Shown here one piece after another: positions 27,066 through 34,486 of a stretch of DNA of 56,179 nucleotides. A model generated the notes under the pieces. That model ran no database searches. It was not told where the DNA came from and was given only the letters and a program-made list of their open reading frames with translations. The stretch is from Gammaproteobacteria bacterium (GTDB taxonomy: Bacteria > Pseudomonadota > Gammaproteobacteria > Steroidobacterales > Foliamicaceae), in NCBI GenBank assembly GCA_026708965.1, contig JAPOTY010000042.1, positions 1 to 56,179 of the forward strand, in the 5' to 3' direction. The position numbers were made by a program, and so were the translations under genes. How positions within the stretch are numbered: the first letter of the stretch is position 1; each line of letters begins with the position of its first letter.

Positions 27066-27605
27066 ATGATGACGAAGAAACCACATCCTGTTGTAACTGC
27101 GGCCTCCGGCCTCGCCTTGGCCGCCATTGCTATGTCAACCACAGCGGAACCAATCTCCGAACAAGCGGTCATCGACGCGCAGAAAACCTGGGGCGAGGGC
27201 ATTGTCGCGATCGCCAAAATGCATGCCGACGGCGGCGACTACGCCGCCCGTGCGACGGAACACATCAATAACCTTTACGCCTACGGCGATGCAAAAGTCA
27301 TGTTCAAGCCAACCTTGGCATCGGAAGATCAGTTCCGCGAAACATTCGACGAGGCCCTAAGCTATTTCATTGGCCATGAAGGAACGGAGGACGCAGGGTT
27401 CGCGATCAAAGGCTGGACCCATGTCCGGTGGGAGAACAACGGCATTTACACCAACGAAATCTCCGCCATGGCCATGGGCAACTACTACTTCACAGGCCCG
27501 GACGGCAACGAAACGAAGGTTGAGTACAGCTTTGGCTACATCCTTATTGACGGTGCTTTGAAGATCAATCTTCATCATTCATCCCTGCCCTACAGCCCCG
27601 AATAA
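27066..27605 (+). CDS. Exported NTF2-like/SnoaL-type protein
   Basis: The start at 27066 (MMTKKPHPVVTAASGLALAA) was chosen because it follows AGAGAGGA and begins a signal peptide cleaved near TTAEP. The mature part (AVIDAQKTWGEGIVAIAKMH, MFKPTLASEDQFRETFDEAL, AMAMGNYYFTGPDGNETKVE, INLHHSSLPY) matches a family of secreted proteins often labelled phosphoribosyl-AMP cyclohydrolase-like; I believe they adopt an NTF2-like fold, and that enzyme name is probably misleading. About 179 residues, likely periplasmic. It stands alone between two other loci. Confidence 0.7.
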   Translation: MMTKKPHPVVTAASGLALAAIAMSTTAEPISEQAVIDAQKTWGEGIVAIAKMHADGGDYAARATEHINNLYAYGDAKVMFKPTLASEDQFRETFDEALSYFIGHEGTEDAGFAIKGWTHVRWENNGIYTNEISAMAMGNYYFTGPDGNETKVEYSFGYILIDGALKINLHHSSLPYSPE

Positions 27606-27725
27606 TCGCAGGGCGCGGCTTTTTGCCTGAGGGGGCGCACATCCGAGTCGGCAGGCGCTGCTCGACGCCCCGGGCATGAACACCGCCATCGAATTCATTC
27701 AGGACCGGTGAGGGTGGAACGGTGA

Positions 27726-27804
27726 CGGAAGGGGGAATGCTGCTCGTCGAGCACCACCTCCGCACCTCCCCGCCGGTGGCGGGGCCGAGCAGCCACTCCT
27801 TCCG
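27726..27804. repeat. Nested palindromic structure element
   Basis: Three nested perfect stems are present: CGGAAGG (27726-27732) with CCTTCCG (27798-27804), GCTGCTCG (27739-27746) with CGAGCAGC (27786-27793), and CCCCGCC (27768-27774) with GGCGGGG (27778-27784). A competing hairpin TGCTCG-T-CGAGCA sits at 27741-27753, so two folds exclude each other. It lies between convergent genes; it could be a terminator, a mobile palindromic element or a structured RNA. Confidence 0.6.
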
Positions 27805-27834
27805 GCGAGCGCAATCACCGACAGGTGTTCAACC

Positions 27835-28425
27835 CTAGGGCCGGGGGAGTTCCCGCTCCCTCAGCTTCTCACCTTTGATCGTCACCATTACGTTTTGGTT
27901 CGCAGTATCACAAAGCCGACTGAGACTGACGACTTTTTTCCTAAGAACTGTCCTAGCCCCGCGCGTCACCTCAATCGGGCCTTTCCCGCTGGCGGACGAG
28001 CCGTGATCCAACAGGTCGAAGGCGGGCGAGGCGGGCGGGCTGGTCGTAATGGTCAGTCGGATGTCGATTTCCTTGTCCTCTTCTATCGTGCAACCGTTCC
28101 AGAGCTGGCACCACATGGTCTTGCCCCAGGCCCGACCCTTGTGGTCCTCCGGCAGTTCCTCTTGGTCCCGATAATTCCCCTCGACGTTCCGAGCTTCCAC
28201 CAGAATGAAAGTGCTGGCGAGATAGCCGCCCGGGGCGGTATCAAAGGTGTGCCCATCGTGCGAAACGGCGTAGGTACTTGAGCATCTCAAATTGAACGTG
28301 ATCTCATCCTTCGACCATGGCCCACCTCTTTGACTCAGCCAGACTTCAGGTGCCGCGAGGGCCGGCGTGGCGAGGGCGGCAAGCATCAACGCTGCGGCCA
28401 CGCGCATGATACCTGCGCGTTTCAT
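27835..28425 (-). CDS. Exported hypothetical protein behind a poly-C leader
   Basis: The 196-residue product has a clear signal peptide (MRVAAALMLAALATPALAAP after a short start) and a beta-rich periplasmic body with four cysteines and LTITTSPPASPAFDLLDHGS. No family is recognised. Its ATG at 28425 overlaps the stop of a short leader frame (TGATG), and its own ribosome site is poor, so its translation probably depends on the leader. The leader contains a 13-C tract, making expression sensitive to slippage. Confidence 0.6.
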   Translation of the reverse strand: MKRAGIMRVAAALMLAALATPALAAPEVWLSQRGGPWSKDEITFNLRCSSTYAVSHDGHTFDTAPGGYLASTFILVEARNVEGNYRDQEELPEDHKGRAWGKTMWCQLWNGCTIEEDKEIDIRLTITTSPPASPAFDLLDHGSSASGKGPIEVTRGARTVLRKKVVSLSRLCDTANQNVMVTIKGEKLRERELPRP

Positions 28426-28478
28426 CAGGCCGCCCCATGAATCGTGAGGGGGGGGGGGGGTGACTTGCTGAATGACAT
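28425..28478 (-). CDS. 17-codon leader ORF with poly-C tract (MSFSKSPPPPLTIHGAA)
   Basis: An AAGGAG ribosome site sits seven bases before the ATG at 28478. The frame crosses 13 consecutive C (encoding Pro-Pro-Pro-Pro) and ends in TGA overlapping the downstream ATG by one base. Loss or gain of a C changes the frame and would abolish the coupled stop. The gene itself is inferred, not seen in any family. Confidence 0.5.
   Translation of the reverse strand: MSFSKSPPPPLTIHGAA
28448..28460. repeat. 13-bp homopolymer G tract (C on the coding strand)
   Basis: Thirteen consecutive G on the plus strand lie 23 to 35 bp upstream of the 28425 start codon on the minus strand. Tracts of this length are prone to slippage during replication. 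Length calls in such tracts are also prone to sequencing error. Confidence 0.75.
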
Positions 28479-28785
28479 GGGGTTTCTCCTTGTCCTATTC
28501 GGCTCTATGAAGAATTTACTCTCCGAGACAGGCCGAAGCCCCGGAAAGCGTGAAGTTACGATTGGCGTGCAAACGTGACCCGCCGATTTTCGAAGTTCGA
28601 CCGCCCCACGATTTCGATCTCGCAACGGGGCCCCGACTTCGGGCCGGGCATCTGCGACCGTCGCGCCGATGAAGCTCGCGACCCAATCGCAACCGCGCAC
28701 CGTGCCGCTGATCGATGGATGAAGGATTGGGCATGGCACACAGTTCTCCAACTTGGCACGGCAGAAGCATTCTACACCACACTAA

Positions 28786-28974
28786 GGGCGCGGGCGGCCG
28801 CGAATCTGACTCAAGCGGAACTTGCCCGGCGAATTGGCACCACCCAGTCCGCTATCGCCCGCCTGGAGGGCGGCAAGGTTTCGCCATCCTTCGCAACCCT
28901 GCGGCGCTACGCCCGGGCAACCGGAACTCGGCTAACAGTGGGGCTGGTGCAAGCCGACCGTTGAAGGAACACGC
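28786..28974 (+). pseudogene. Truncated duplicate of the HigA antitoxin gene
   Basis: These 189 bp match 30520-30708 with five mismatches by eye. They encode the XRE helix-turn-helix part (LTQAELARRIGTTQSAIARL, then SPSFATLRRYARATGTRL). The frame is open back to 28575, but that extension is unlike the HigA N-terminus and has no toxin gene before it. It is probably an orphan remnant left by duplication, though a short DNA-binding protein could still be made. Confidence 0.75.
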
Positions 28975-29000
28975 AGGCACCGCCAACGCTATAATGCGTT

Positions 29001-29018
29001 TTCACATATATATGTGAA
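29001..29018. promoter_or_regulatory. Operator of the RHH/PIN module (18-bp perfect palindrome)
   Basis: TTCACATATATATGTGAA is a perfect 18-bp palindrome lying 18 bp before the GTG start at 29037. A TATAAT -10 box at 28990-28995 places transcription start near the palindrome. Ribbon-helix-helix antitoxins typically bind such sites as dimers to repress their own operon. Confidence 0.7.
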
Positions 29019-29036
29019 CGTGCGGGGTCGGTATCC

Positions 29037-29369
29037 GTGGCCAGCAAGAACACCACCCTCAATCTGCCGGAAGCGCTGATCGCTCGCACCCGGGCCTATG
29101 CGGCTGCCCACGGGACCACTATGACTGCCATTGTCCGCAGTCATTTGGAGGCGATCACGGCTGAGCCCGACCGGACACCCGATGATCCTCTGCGTGCCTA
29201 CGCACAGGGCTTGATCCGCAGCGATGAAGCGGTCGATCGCCTGGGCGTTCGCGACTACGCCGACCTCTTGGTAACGCTGGGCGACGCGGGTCTCTCGCCG
29301 CCGCGGCCTCCCGAGCACCAGATCGAGAACGAAGCCGTCACTTTCGCCCGCATCTGGTTATCGGCATGA
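29037..29369 (+). CDS. Ribbon-helix-helix type antitoxin
   Basis: The 110-residue product starts with a beta-strand/helix segment typical of RHH proteins (SKNTTLNLPEALIARTRAYA followed by AAHGTTMTAIVRSHLEAI). The GTG start has a palindromic operator just upstream. The C-terminal half would bind the toxin. Its last codons overlap the PIN gene (ATGA-type). I infer the antitoxin role from this pairing. Confidence 0.75.
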   Translation: MASKNTTLNLPEALIARTRAYAAAHGTTMTAIVRSHLEAITAEPDRTPDDPLRAYAQGLIRSDEAVDRLGVRDYADLLVTLGDAGLSPPRPPEHQIENEAVTFARIWLSA

Positions 29370-29968
29370 AACGCTGCGTTCTGGTCATTCCCGATGCCGG
29401 GCCGTTGAATAGCCTGTGGGTTGCCGACCGCCTGGACCTGCTGCTGCGCTTGGACATGCCGATTGTGGTGGTGGATGCCGTTTACGACGAAGTCACGAGC
29501 AACCCTGCTTACCCCAAGGATGCGGCGGTCAAAGCGTTTATCGAATCGAATCGACCGCCTTTCGTGATCGAGCAAACCGATGTGGGCGCCTTTGAGCGGG
29601 AAAGGCGCGAGGCCGGCAAGCCCCCTAAGCGCAACGTGGGCGAATTGGCGATGATGGACTTCATCAGCGATGCCGGGGGCGTGCGTCGTTACTTGGAATC
29701 AGGCGATCCCCTGCTGGTTCTGTACGAGGACCAGGGGCTGCGGGTGTTCCAGAAGCCGCCCAACATGCATCTTTTATCGACCGTCGGGCTTCTCCGCGGA
29801 ATGGAACGGGCCGGAATTCTCCGCTCGGCAGATGCCGTGATCCGAGAAATGACCCGCCCCACCAAGCCAGGCCGCCGCCCGCAAGATCGCCGGGCATTCT
29901 CCGATCTTCCCGACGGAGTGGACCAACCCGCCGCAATCGGCAGCCGTTGGATAGACAACGCAAGTTGA
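29366..29968 (+). CDS. PIN-like ribonuclease toxin
   Basis: The 200-residue product has PIN-type acidic positions: Asp in VIPDAGPLNSL, acidic residues in VVVDAVYDEV, Glu in NVGELAMMDFI and Asp in LLVLYEDQGLRVF. It is longer than VapC, with a basic C-terminal tail after residue 165 (RPTKPGRRPQDRRAF). It is coupled to an RHH antitoxin gene. Cleavage target unknown. The tail is unusual and could be an added RNA-binding segment or a late frame extension. Confidence 0.72.
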   Translation: MKRCVLVIPDAGPLNSLWVADRLDLLLRLDMPIVVVDAVYDEVTSNPAYPKDAAVKAFIESNRPPFVIEQTDVGAFERERREAGKPPKRNVGELAMMDFISDAGGVRRYLESGDPLLVLYEDQGLRVFQKPPNMHLLSTVGLLRGMERAGILRSADAVIREMTRPTKPGRRPQDRRAFSDLPDGVDQPAAIGSRWIDNAS

Positions 29969-30058
29969 CGGATAAGCCCCGGATGATGCTGAAGGCGCTG
30001 AGCTACAACGGCGCGACACCCCGCTCCCCCCCTCTCTGCAATTCAGACTGCGGTCGGG

Positions 30059-30087
30059 TTGACGTGATATAGCGGATACGCTATAAA
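30059..30087 (+). promoter_or_regulatory. HigBA promoter with palindromic operator
   Basis: A -35 box TTGACG (30059-30064) and a -10 box TATAAA (30082-30087) are separated by 17 bp. A perfect inverted repeat TATAGCG-GATA-CGCTATA (30068-30085) covers the spacer and the -10. The expected start of transcription falls at or next to the ATG at 30094, and no ribosome site precedes that ATG, so the toxin mRNA may be leaderless. Confidence 0.7.
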
Positions 30088-30093
30088 TCAACA

Positions 30094-30417
30094 ATGCCAT
30101 GGAAGGTTGAGACCGTTCGGGCAGCCGACGCAGAAATTGAGGCGCTTCCCGCTGCGTTGCGCGCCCGGCTGATACGGCTGTTGGAAGCTGTGGAGAACAT
30201 AGGGCTGGAAGCGCTTCGATCGCCGCATGGGCGGCATCTCGAAGGCAAGCTATGGGAACTTCGAGCCAAAGCCAAGGATGGCATCGCTCGAGGAATCTAC
30301 TTAACGGCGGCGGGAAGAAGGTTGGTGGTGCTCCATGTGTTCGCAAAAAAGTCGCGCAAGACACCGCGCAGAGCGCTGGAAACCGCTATGGAGCGAATAA
30401 GACAGGTGACCACATGA
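30094..30417 (+). CDS. higB: HigB-like toxin (RelE superfamily, phage Gp49 type)
   Basis: The 107-residue product has the Gp49/HigB pattern: a start MPWKVETVRAADAEIEAL, then a core strand pair with LEGKLWELRAKAKDGIARGI, and YLTAAGRRLVVLHVFAKKSR followed by ETAMERI. These toxins cleave ribosome-bound mRNA. The stop overlaps the antitoxin ATG (ATGA). The module has its own operator upstream. Toxin-first order is typical for higBA. Confidence 0.85.
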   Translation: MPWKVETVRAADAEIEALPAALRARLIRLLEAVENIGLEALRSPHGRHLEGKLWELRAKAKDGIARGIYLTAAGRRLVVLHVFAKKSRKTPRRALETAMERIRQVTT

Positions 30418-30698
30418 CTAAATTGAAAGAACTTAAGGACCGGTTTATGCAGGACCCGGCCTTTCGCGAGGAATACGCGCGCGCTGACGAGGAATACGCG
30501 CTGGTTGAGGCTCTCGTTCGGGCGCGGGCGGCCGCGAATCTGACTCAAGCGGAACTTGCCCGGCGAATTGGCACCACCCAGTCCGCTATCGCCCGCCTGG
30601 AGGGCGGAAAGGTTTCGCCATCCTTCGCAACCCTGCGGCGCTACGCCCGGGCGACCGGAACGCGGCTGACAGTGGGGCTGGTGCAAACCGACCGTTGA
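30414..30698 (+). CDS. higA: HigA-like XRE antitoxin
   Basis: The 94-residue product has an N-terminal helical toxin-binding stretch (KELKDRFMQDPAFREEYARA) and an XRE helix-turn-helix (NLTQAELARRIGTTQSAIAR, then PSFATLRRYARATGTRL). It should neutralise HigB and repress the 30059-30087 promoter. Its 3' part is duplicated at 28786-28974. Confidence 0.85.
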   Translation: MTKLKELKDRFMQDPAFREEYARADEEYALVEALVRARAAANLTQAELARRIGTTQSAIARLEGGKVSPSFATLRRYARATGTRLTVGLVQTDR

Positions 30699-30870
30699 AG
30701 GAACACGCTCAAGTCCTTCCCGTTCATGCATCTCAATCCGAGAAGCTCGCTTTGGATTGGGTTTCCCTGATTTGGGCAGCCGCAATTTCAGGAATTGCGA
30801 TTCCGCCCCAGGATGGGCTTATGCCGATGTGGTTGGCTGGACTTCATTCGCTTGGTGCCCGTTTCCCGGC

Positions 30871-32049
30871 TCAGTGGCTGCCGCGTGGTTGGTTCCGATG
30901 GCGTAAGTCTTCCCGTGCAGTAATCTCATTGGGCAGATCCACTTTCCAACCACTCAATTGTGCTTGCCTCTTGGTTTCCTCGGAAATGCATATTCCGTAC
31001 TTATCTGTAGGCCATGCTAGCTCCAAATAGCAGTTTGGCCCACCGCCGATGGAAAGGAAATATCCAACTTCAGGCAAGCTTTCGAATTCTCGGCGAACGT
31101 AATCCAGCGCTCCATGCACGCCAGGGTCGGATAAATTGAAGACTTCATTCCAACTACACGCCTTGTTGGTTCCCTGCTCTCGCCGCAGCGCCGCGATCCT
31201 CCGCATGTCCTCGTGCAAAACATGCATGTGCTCGTGCATAGGCTGTTTCCGGTGACAATCAGCACAAAGGACCTGCAAATTGGATTCCCGGTTGTCTGTC
31301 TTCACGCCGTTCATGTGATGCGCGTGGCAAAGACGAGATACATCCTTGAGGCTGGTACGGCAGATTTCGCAAACGAAATCGCGGGTGCTCCTAATGCTTT
31401 TCGACACTTTCTCCCAATCTTCGGTGTAATCACCGTCAAACTCCCCCGAAAAGCGACTCGGCATGTGTGCAAAAAACGAACTGTAGTCTTCAAAGAACCC
31501 AGCCAGTTCGAAGCTCTCGAAAATTCTGGTTCGTTTCTGATAGCCTGCATATCCCGGCTCATTTGCGCTTTCATACCCTTTGTAGTTCAAGTAAGAAAGG
31601 CAGTTCTTGCATACTTTAAGACGCGCTTTCTTGCCTTCAACTCGTTTTCCGGTGAGGTCCTGGCCGGTAATGTAGAAATAGCCATCCAGCCTGTTGGTCA
31701 CAACATAGCGATCAAATCTGTTCTTGCTTCGCATTTTTTGCAGCGTTACGCAATTGGCAAGATGAAACTTCCTGCCTAAGCTGCCATCTTCCAGCACATC
31801 TTCTACGTCCATTCCATGATCCTGGATGTAAAGCAAAACCTGGCGCCCCTTATGGCTGACAAGTCCATCCGAGAATTGAACCTCATCCATTGACAGTTCA
31901 ACGCCTTCATCCAGCTGGATATCGATGGGTGCCAAAGGCGTGAAGTTGCGCCGCACGACCATCTCCACATTATGGTGGTGCGCCCCCATCCGGCGCGACG
32001 CATCGCGCAGTAGGGATAAATCCACTTCGAGCCGCATTTCCGATCTCAT
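30871..32049 (-). CDS. zorE: HNH endonuclease of a Zorya-type system (ZorE-like)
   Basis: The 392-residue product carries an HNH core (VCEICRTSLKDVSRLCHAHH and MNGVKTDNRESNLQVLCADC with closing HRKQP, about residues 227-276) with zinc-ligand cysteines. An upstream CxxC (KVCKNC) lies near residue 147. It is the third gene of a zorA-zorB operon, and an HNH effector in that place defines type II Zorya as published. It would nick or cut phage DNA. The ATG overlaps the zorB stop. The effector label rests on position and domain, not on sequence comparison. Confidence 0.72.
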   Translation of the reverse strand: MRSEMRLEVDLSLLRDASRRMGAHHHNVEMVVRRNFTPLAPIDIQLDEGVELSMDEVQFSDGLVSHKGRQVLLYIQDHGMDVEDVLEDGSLGRKFHLANCVTLQKMRSKNRFDRYVVTNRLDGYFYITGQDLTGKRVEGKKARLKVCKNCLSYLNYKGYESANEPGYAGYQKRTRIFESFELAGFFEDYSSFFAHMPSRFSGEFDGDYTEDWEKVSKSIRSTRDFVCEICRTSLKDVSRLCHAHHMNGVKTDNRESNLQVLCADCHRKQPMHEHMHVLHEDMRRIAALRREQGTNKACSWNEVFNLSDPGVHGALDYVRREFESLPEVGYFLSIGGGPNCYLELAWPTDKYGICISEETKRQAQLSGWKVDLPNEITAREDLRHRNQPRGSH

Positions 32050-32714
32050 TGCCCCATGATCTTGCGTATCTGGTCATCGGCGTTCGTCAAGATGCGAAAC
32101 TCCACACGGCGCGACGCGTCGGGGCTCATCTTGGACCTCGAGGAGGAATACCCCACGGCCACCATATGCTCCTCAACCCAATTGCGTTCTTCGTCAACTT
32201 GGAGCAACTCAAAAACATGGCGGAGCACGGAATGCGCCCTGTCCTGGGATAGCTGCATGTTCTTGAAGTACGCCTCCTTAGGTTGCGCATCGCCCCATTC
32301 GCTGGAAGTATGGCCTTCCACCCGTATTTCCTCGATGGAGCCCTTGAGCGGATCAAGCGTTTGGACATACCGGGGAAAGAAGTCCCCCAGTATTTCCTCG
32401 AAGCGTGGCCTCAAAACTTCACTACCAGCTTCAAAAAGCACATCGGGACCCTTGAATTCGAAGGAAAGGTGCTCTTCGACGATATCAGCATTCCATCTTT
32501 CCAAGTCGTCCCGGAATGCCTTTTCCAGAGCATTGTAGATTTCCATACGACTATCTATGTAATCCACCGCCACCTCGGATGCGCTGCGCATAAGCGAGAC
32601 AGCGATGAACAGAAACACCATCATCAGGCCCGCCATCAGGTCGGACACGGTAAGCCAATGCTCACCCTCACCATGACCGCGAGAGCCGATGAATCCCTCC
32701 ATATTTGCCCTCAT
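32046..32714 (-). CDS. zorB: Zorya ZorB: MotB/OmpA-like motor stator subunit
   Basis: The 222-residue product has a single N-terminal membrane helix (VSDLMAGLMMVFLFIAVSLM) starting at about residue 23, with Asp25 in the proton-path position of MotB-like proteins. Residues about 90-215 form an OmpA-like peptidoglycan-binding domain (VLFEAGSEVLRPRFEEIL, IRVEGHTSSEW, LSQDRAHSVLRHVFEL, RRVEFRI). It anchors the ZorA motor to the cell wall. Start and stop overlap both neighbours, so the three genes are coupled. Confidence 0.85.
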   Translation of the reverse strand: MRANMEGFIGSRGHGEGEHWLTVSDLMAGLMMVFLFIAVSLMRSASEVAVDYIDSRMEIYNALEKAFRDDLERWNADIVEEHLSFEFKGPDVLFEAGSEVLRPRFEEILGDFFPRYVQTLDPLKGSIEEIRVEGHTSSEWGDAQPKEAYFKNMQLSQDRAHSVLRHVFELLQVDEERNWVEEHMVAVGYSSSRSKMSPDASRRVEFRILTNADDQIRKIMGQ

Positions 32715-34243
32715 GGGTTGTTAGGCCCCCTGCTGTACGGAGTCTTCGTCTCTCTCACGAAGTTCTCCATGGCCTCTGCGTACTTCTGATAATCCTCAAC
32801 AAACTTGCCCGAAATCTGGCCAAGGTACTGACCCAACTCTTGCAAGACGCGCTCGACTTCCTTACCCATTGCCTCAGACTGTGTCTGCATCTGCCGGTTG
32901 ACTTGTTCGGCAGTACGGCTGGACGCTTCCTTTAGCTGCGACACAAGACTTTCCATCGACTCCCTCGTTACCCGCTCTTGGGTTTCGGCAATGCCGTTCA
33001 GTGCGCCTTGCATGGCATCGCTGGCTTTCTGGCTGGTTTCCACAACTCGCTGTTGCGCCTCGCTCGCAGCGCTCTGAATCACACTGCCAATTTCAGAAAA
33101 TGAATTCTCAGCTTGTTGGACGACATCCTGCTGGGATTCAAGCAGCTGAAGCGCTGACTGCCCCTGCTGTTCCGCATAGCTTTCCGACTGGATCAGCAGT
33201 TCTCTTTGCCGCTCCCCAAGGGCATTGACCATTGCCGCCATGTCATCAGTCATCTTTTTCGCATACTCCTGCACCTGCGGTAGCGCTTCAACCGCTTTAT
33301 TGCGAAGTTCTTGAAACGCTTCGAGATGCTGCCCTAATTCAGTAATTTGGTGATTGGCGGTTTGAATAATGGGGGTCAAGCCCGCCATGGAATCGGTAAT
33401 GGAAGCCGACGATTCCGCCACTTTCGCAGTAGCCGCCTCAATAGTCGTAATGGATTTAGCCGATTGTTCGTAAAGCTGGTGTAACTGTTGAAGTTGTTCA
33501 CGGTAATTTTCCTGCCACTCCACGAGTTTCTGAACGGAAGCGTTCAGTGCCTTGAAGTTATCGCCAAACTGTTCAGTCAGATTTTCGTTGAACTGTCGGA
33601 TAACCTGCTCAAGCGCCTGAATTACCTGCTCTGTAGCGGATTTCGAGAGCTGATCGGCAAATTTGTCAAGCCCTACACGAAGCTCGCCAAGCAATTCGGT
33701 TCTTGCCGTTCGGTTCTCACGGTGCATGTCCGCCATGTCGGTGCGAAACAGCTTGATCTGCCCAGCCAAGCTGGATTCCTCGGTGCCACCGATTACATCC
33801 CGCACCGCTTCAAGAAGCTGCGACTGCTCGCGCAAAGCGCCGAGAAGATCGCCAACACTCACGTCGTCGGAATATCCTTGTTGCTCGGGCTGCATCCACG
33901 ACGTAAAGGAGAAAAGGCGGAACAGAACGCCGCCAAACATACCGGCTATGCTGCTCACGAATGCCGTCTTCAGACCGTCAAGCAATTCTCCGGTGCTTTC
34001 CTGCAAACGATCTGGAGTGGAATCGAAATCAAGCAATCCCACTACGACACCTACGAAAGTGCCGAGAATGCCAACCGAGGTAAGCAGTGTGGGAGCCAAG
34101 CTCGTGAAGCGCGCGGCGCGGTTCTTCCGAAGGCACCATAGCGCCGTAACGAACAAGATGAGCAGCAGGTAGAGGAATAGCTCAGTAACGAAGGGCGCTG
34201 TTACGTCTTGCAAGAGCCGTTCAAGCGCTTCGCCCAAGATCAT
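32711..34243 (-). CDS. zorA: Zorya ZorA: MotA/ExbB-like motor subunit with long tail
   Basis: The 510-residue product has three visible membrane helices: LFLYLLLILFVTALWCL (about 22-38), LLTSVGILGTFVGVVVGLL (about 53-71) and LKTAFVSSIAGMFGGVLF (about 90-107). A very long, Gln/Glu/Ala-rich helical tail follows to the C-terminus, as in ZorA proteins where the tail forms a cytoplasmic rod. A GAGGAGG ribosome site precedes the ATG at 34243. With ZorB it forms a proton-driven motor thought to sense phage damage. The operon is visibly AT-richer than its flanks. Confidence 0.85.
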   Translation of the reverse strand: MILGEALERLLQDVTAPFVTELFLYLLLILFVTALWCLRKNRAARFTSLAPTLLTSVGILGTFVGVVVGLLDFDSTPDRLQESTGELLDGLKTAFVSSIAGMFGGVLFRLFSFTSWMQPEQQGYSDDVSVGDLLGALREQSQLLEAVRDVIGGTEESSLAGQIKLFRTDMADMHRENRTARTELLGELRVGLDKFADQLSKSATEQVIQALEQVIRQFNENLTEQFGDNFKALNASVQKLVEWQENYREQLQQLHQLYEQSAKSITTIEAATAKVAESSASITDSMAGLTPIIQTANHQITELGQHLEAFQELRNKAVEALPQVQEYAKKMTDDMAAMVNALGERQRELLIQSESYAEQQGQSALQLLESQQDVVQQAENSFSEIGSVIQSAASEAQQRVVETSQKASDAMQGALNGIAETQERVTRESMESLVSQLKEASSRTAEQVNRQMQTQSEAMGKEVERVLQELGQYLGQISGKFVEDYQKYAEAMENFVRETKTPYSRGPNNP

Positions 34244-34486
34244 TCGAGGCCTCCTCTGCTATTTAGCGGCGGCGCCTGCTTCTATGGGCGGTCGCGAGCC
34301 ATTTTCTTGCCTAGTGAAGTGATCCAATCGACCGTTGCACAGGAAGCGCGCAGTCCGGCGCTGAAGCAAATTGTTCAAAACGCTCGTATTGTGCGTTGCC
34401 AATGTCAGCAGCAAAGCCACGAACCCAAGCAGGGTTGCCGCTTGCAGTCCGGCAGAACCCCAGAGGCCAAGAGGGCTCGGATGGAA

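Noticed and set aside
27726-27804. Integron attC site
   Set aside because: No GTTRRRY/RYYYAAC core pair is visible, and no integron integrase gene lies in the window.
28575-28785. N-terminal part of an XRE protein starting at 28575
   Set aside because: The sequence has no resemblance to a HigA N-terminus and is probably chance open frame before the duplicated fragment.
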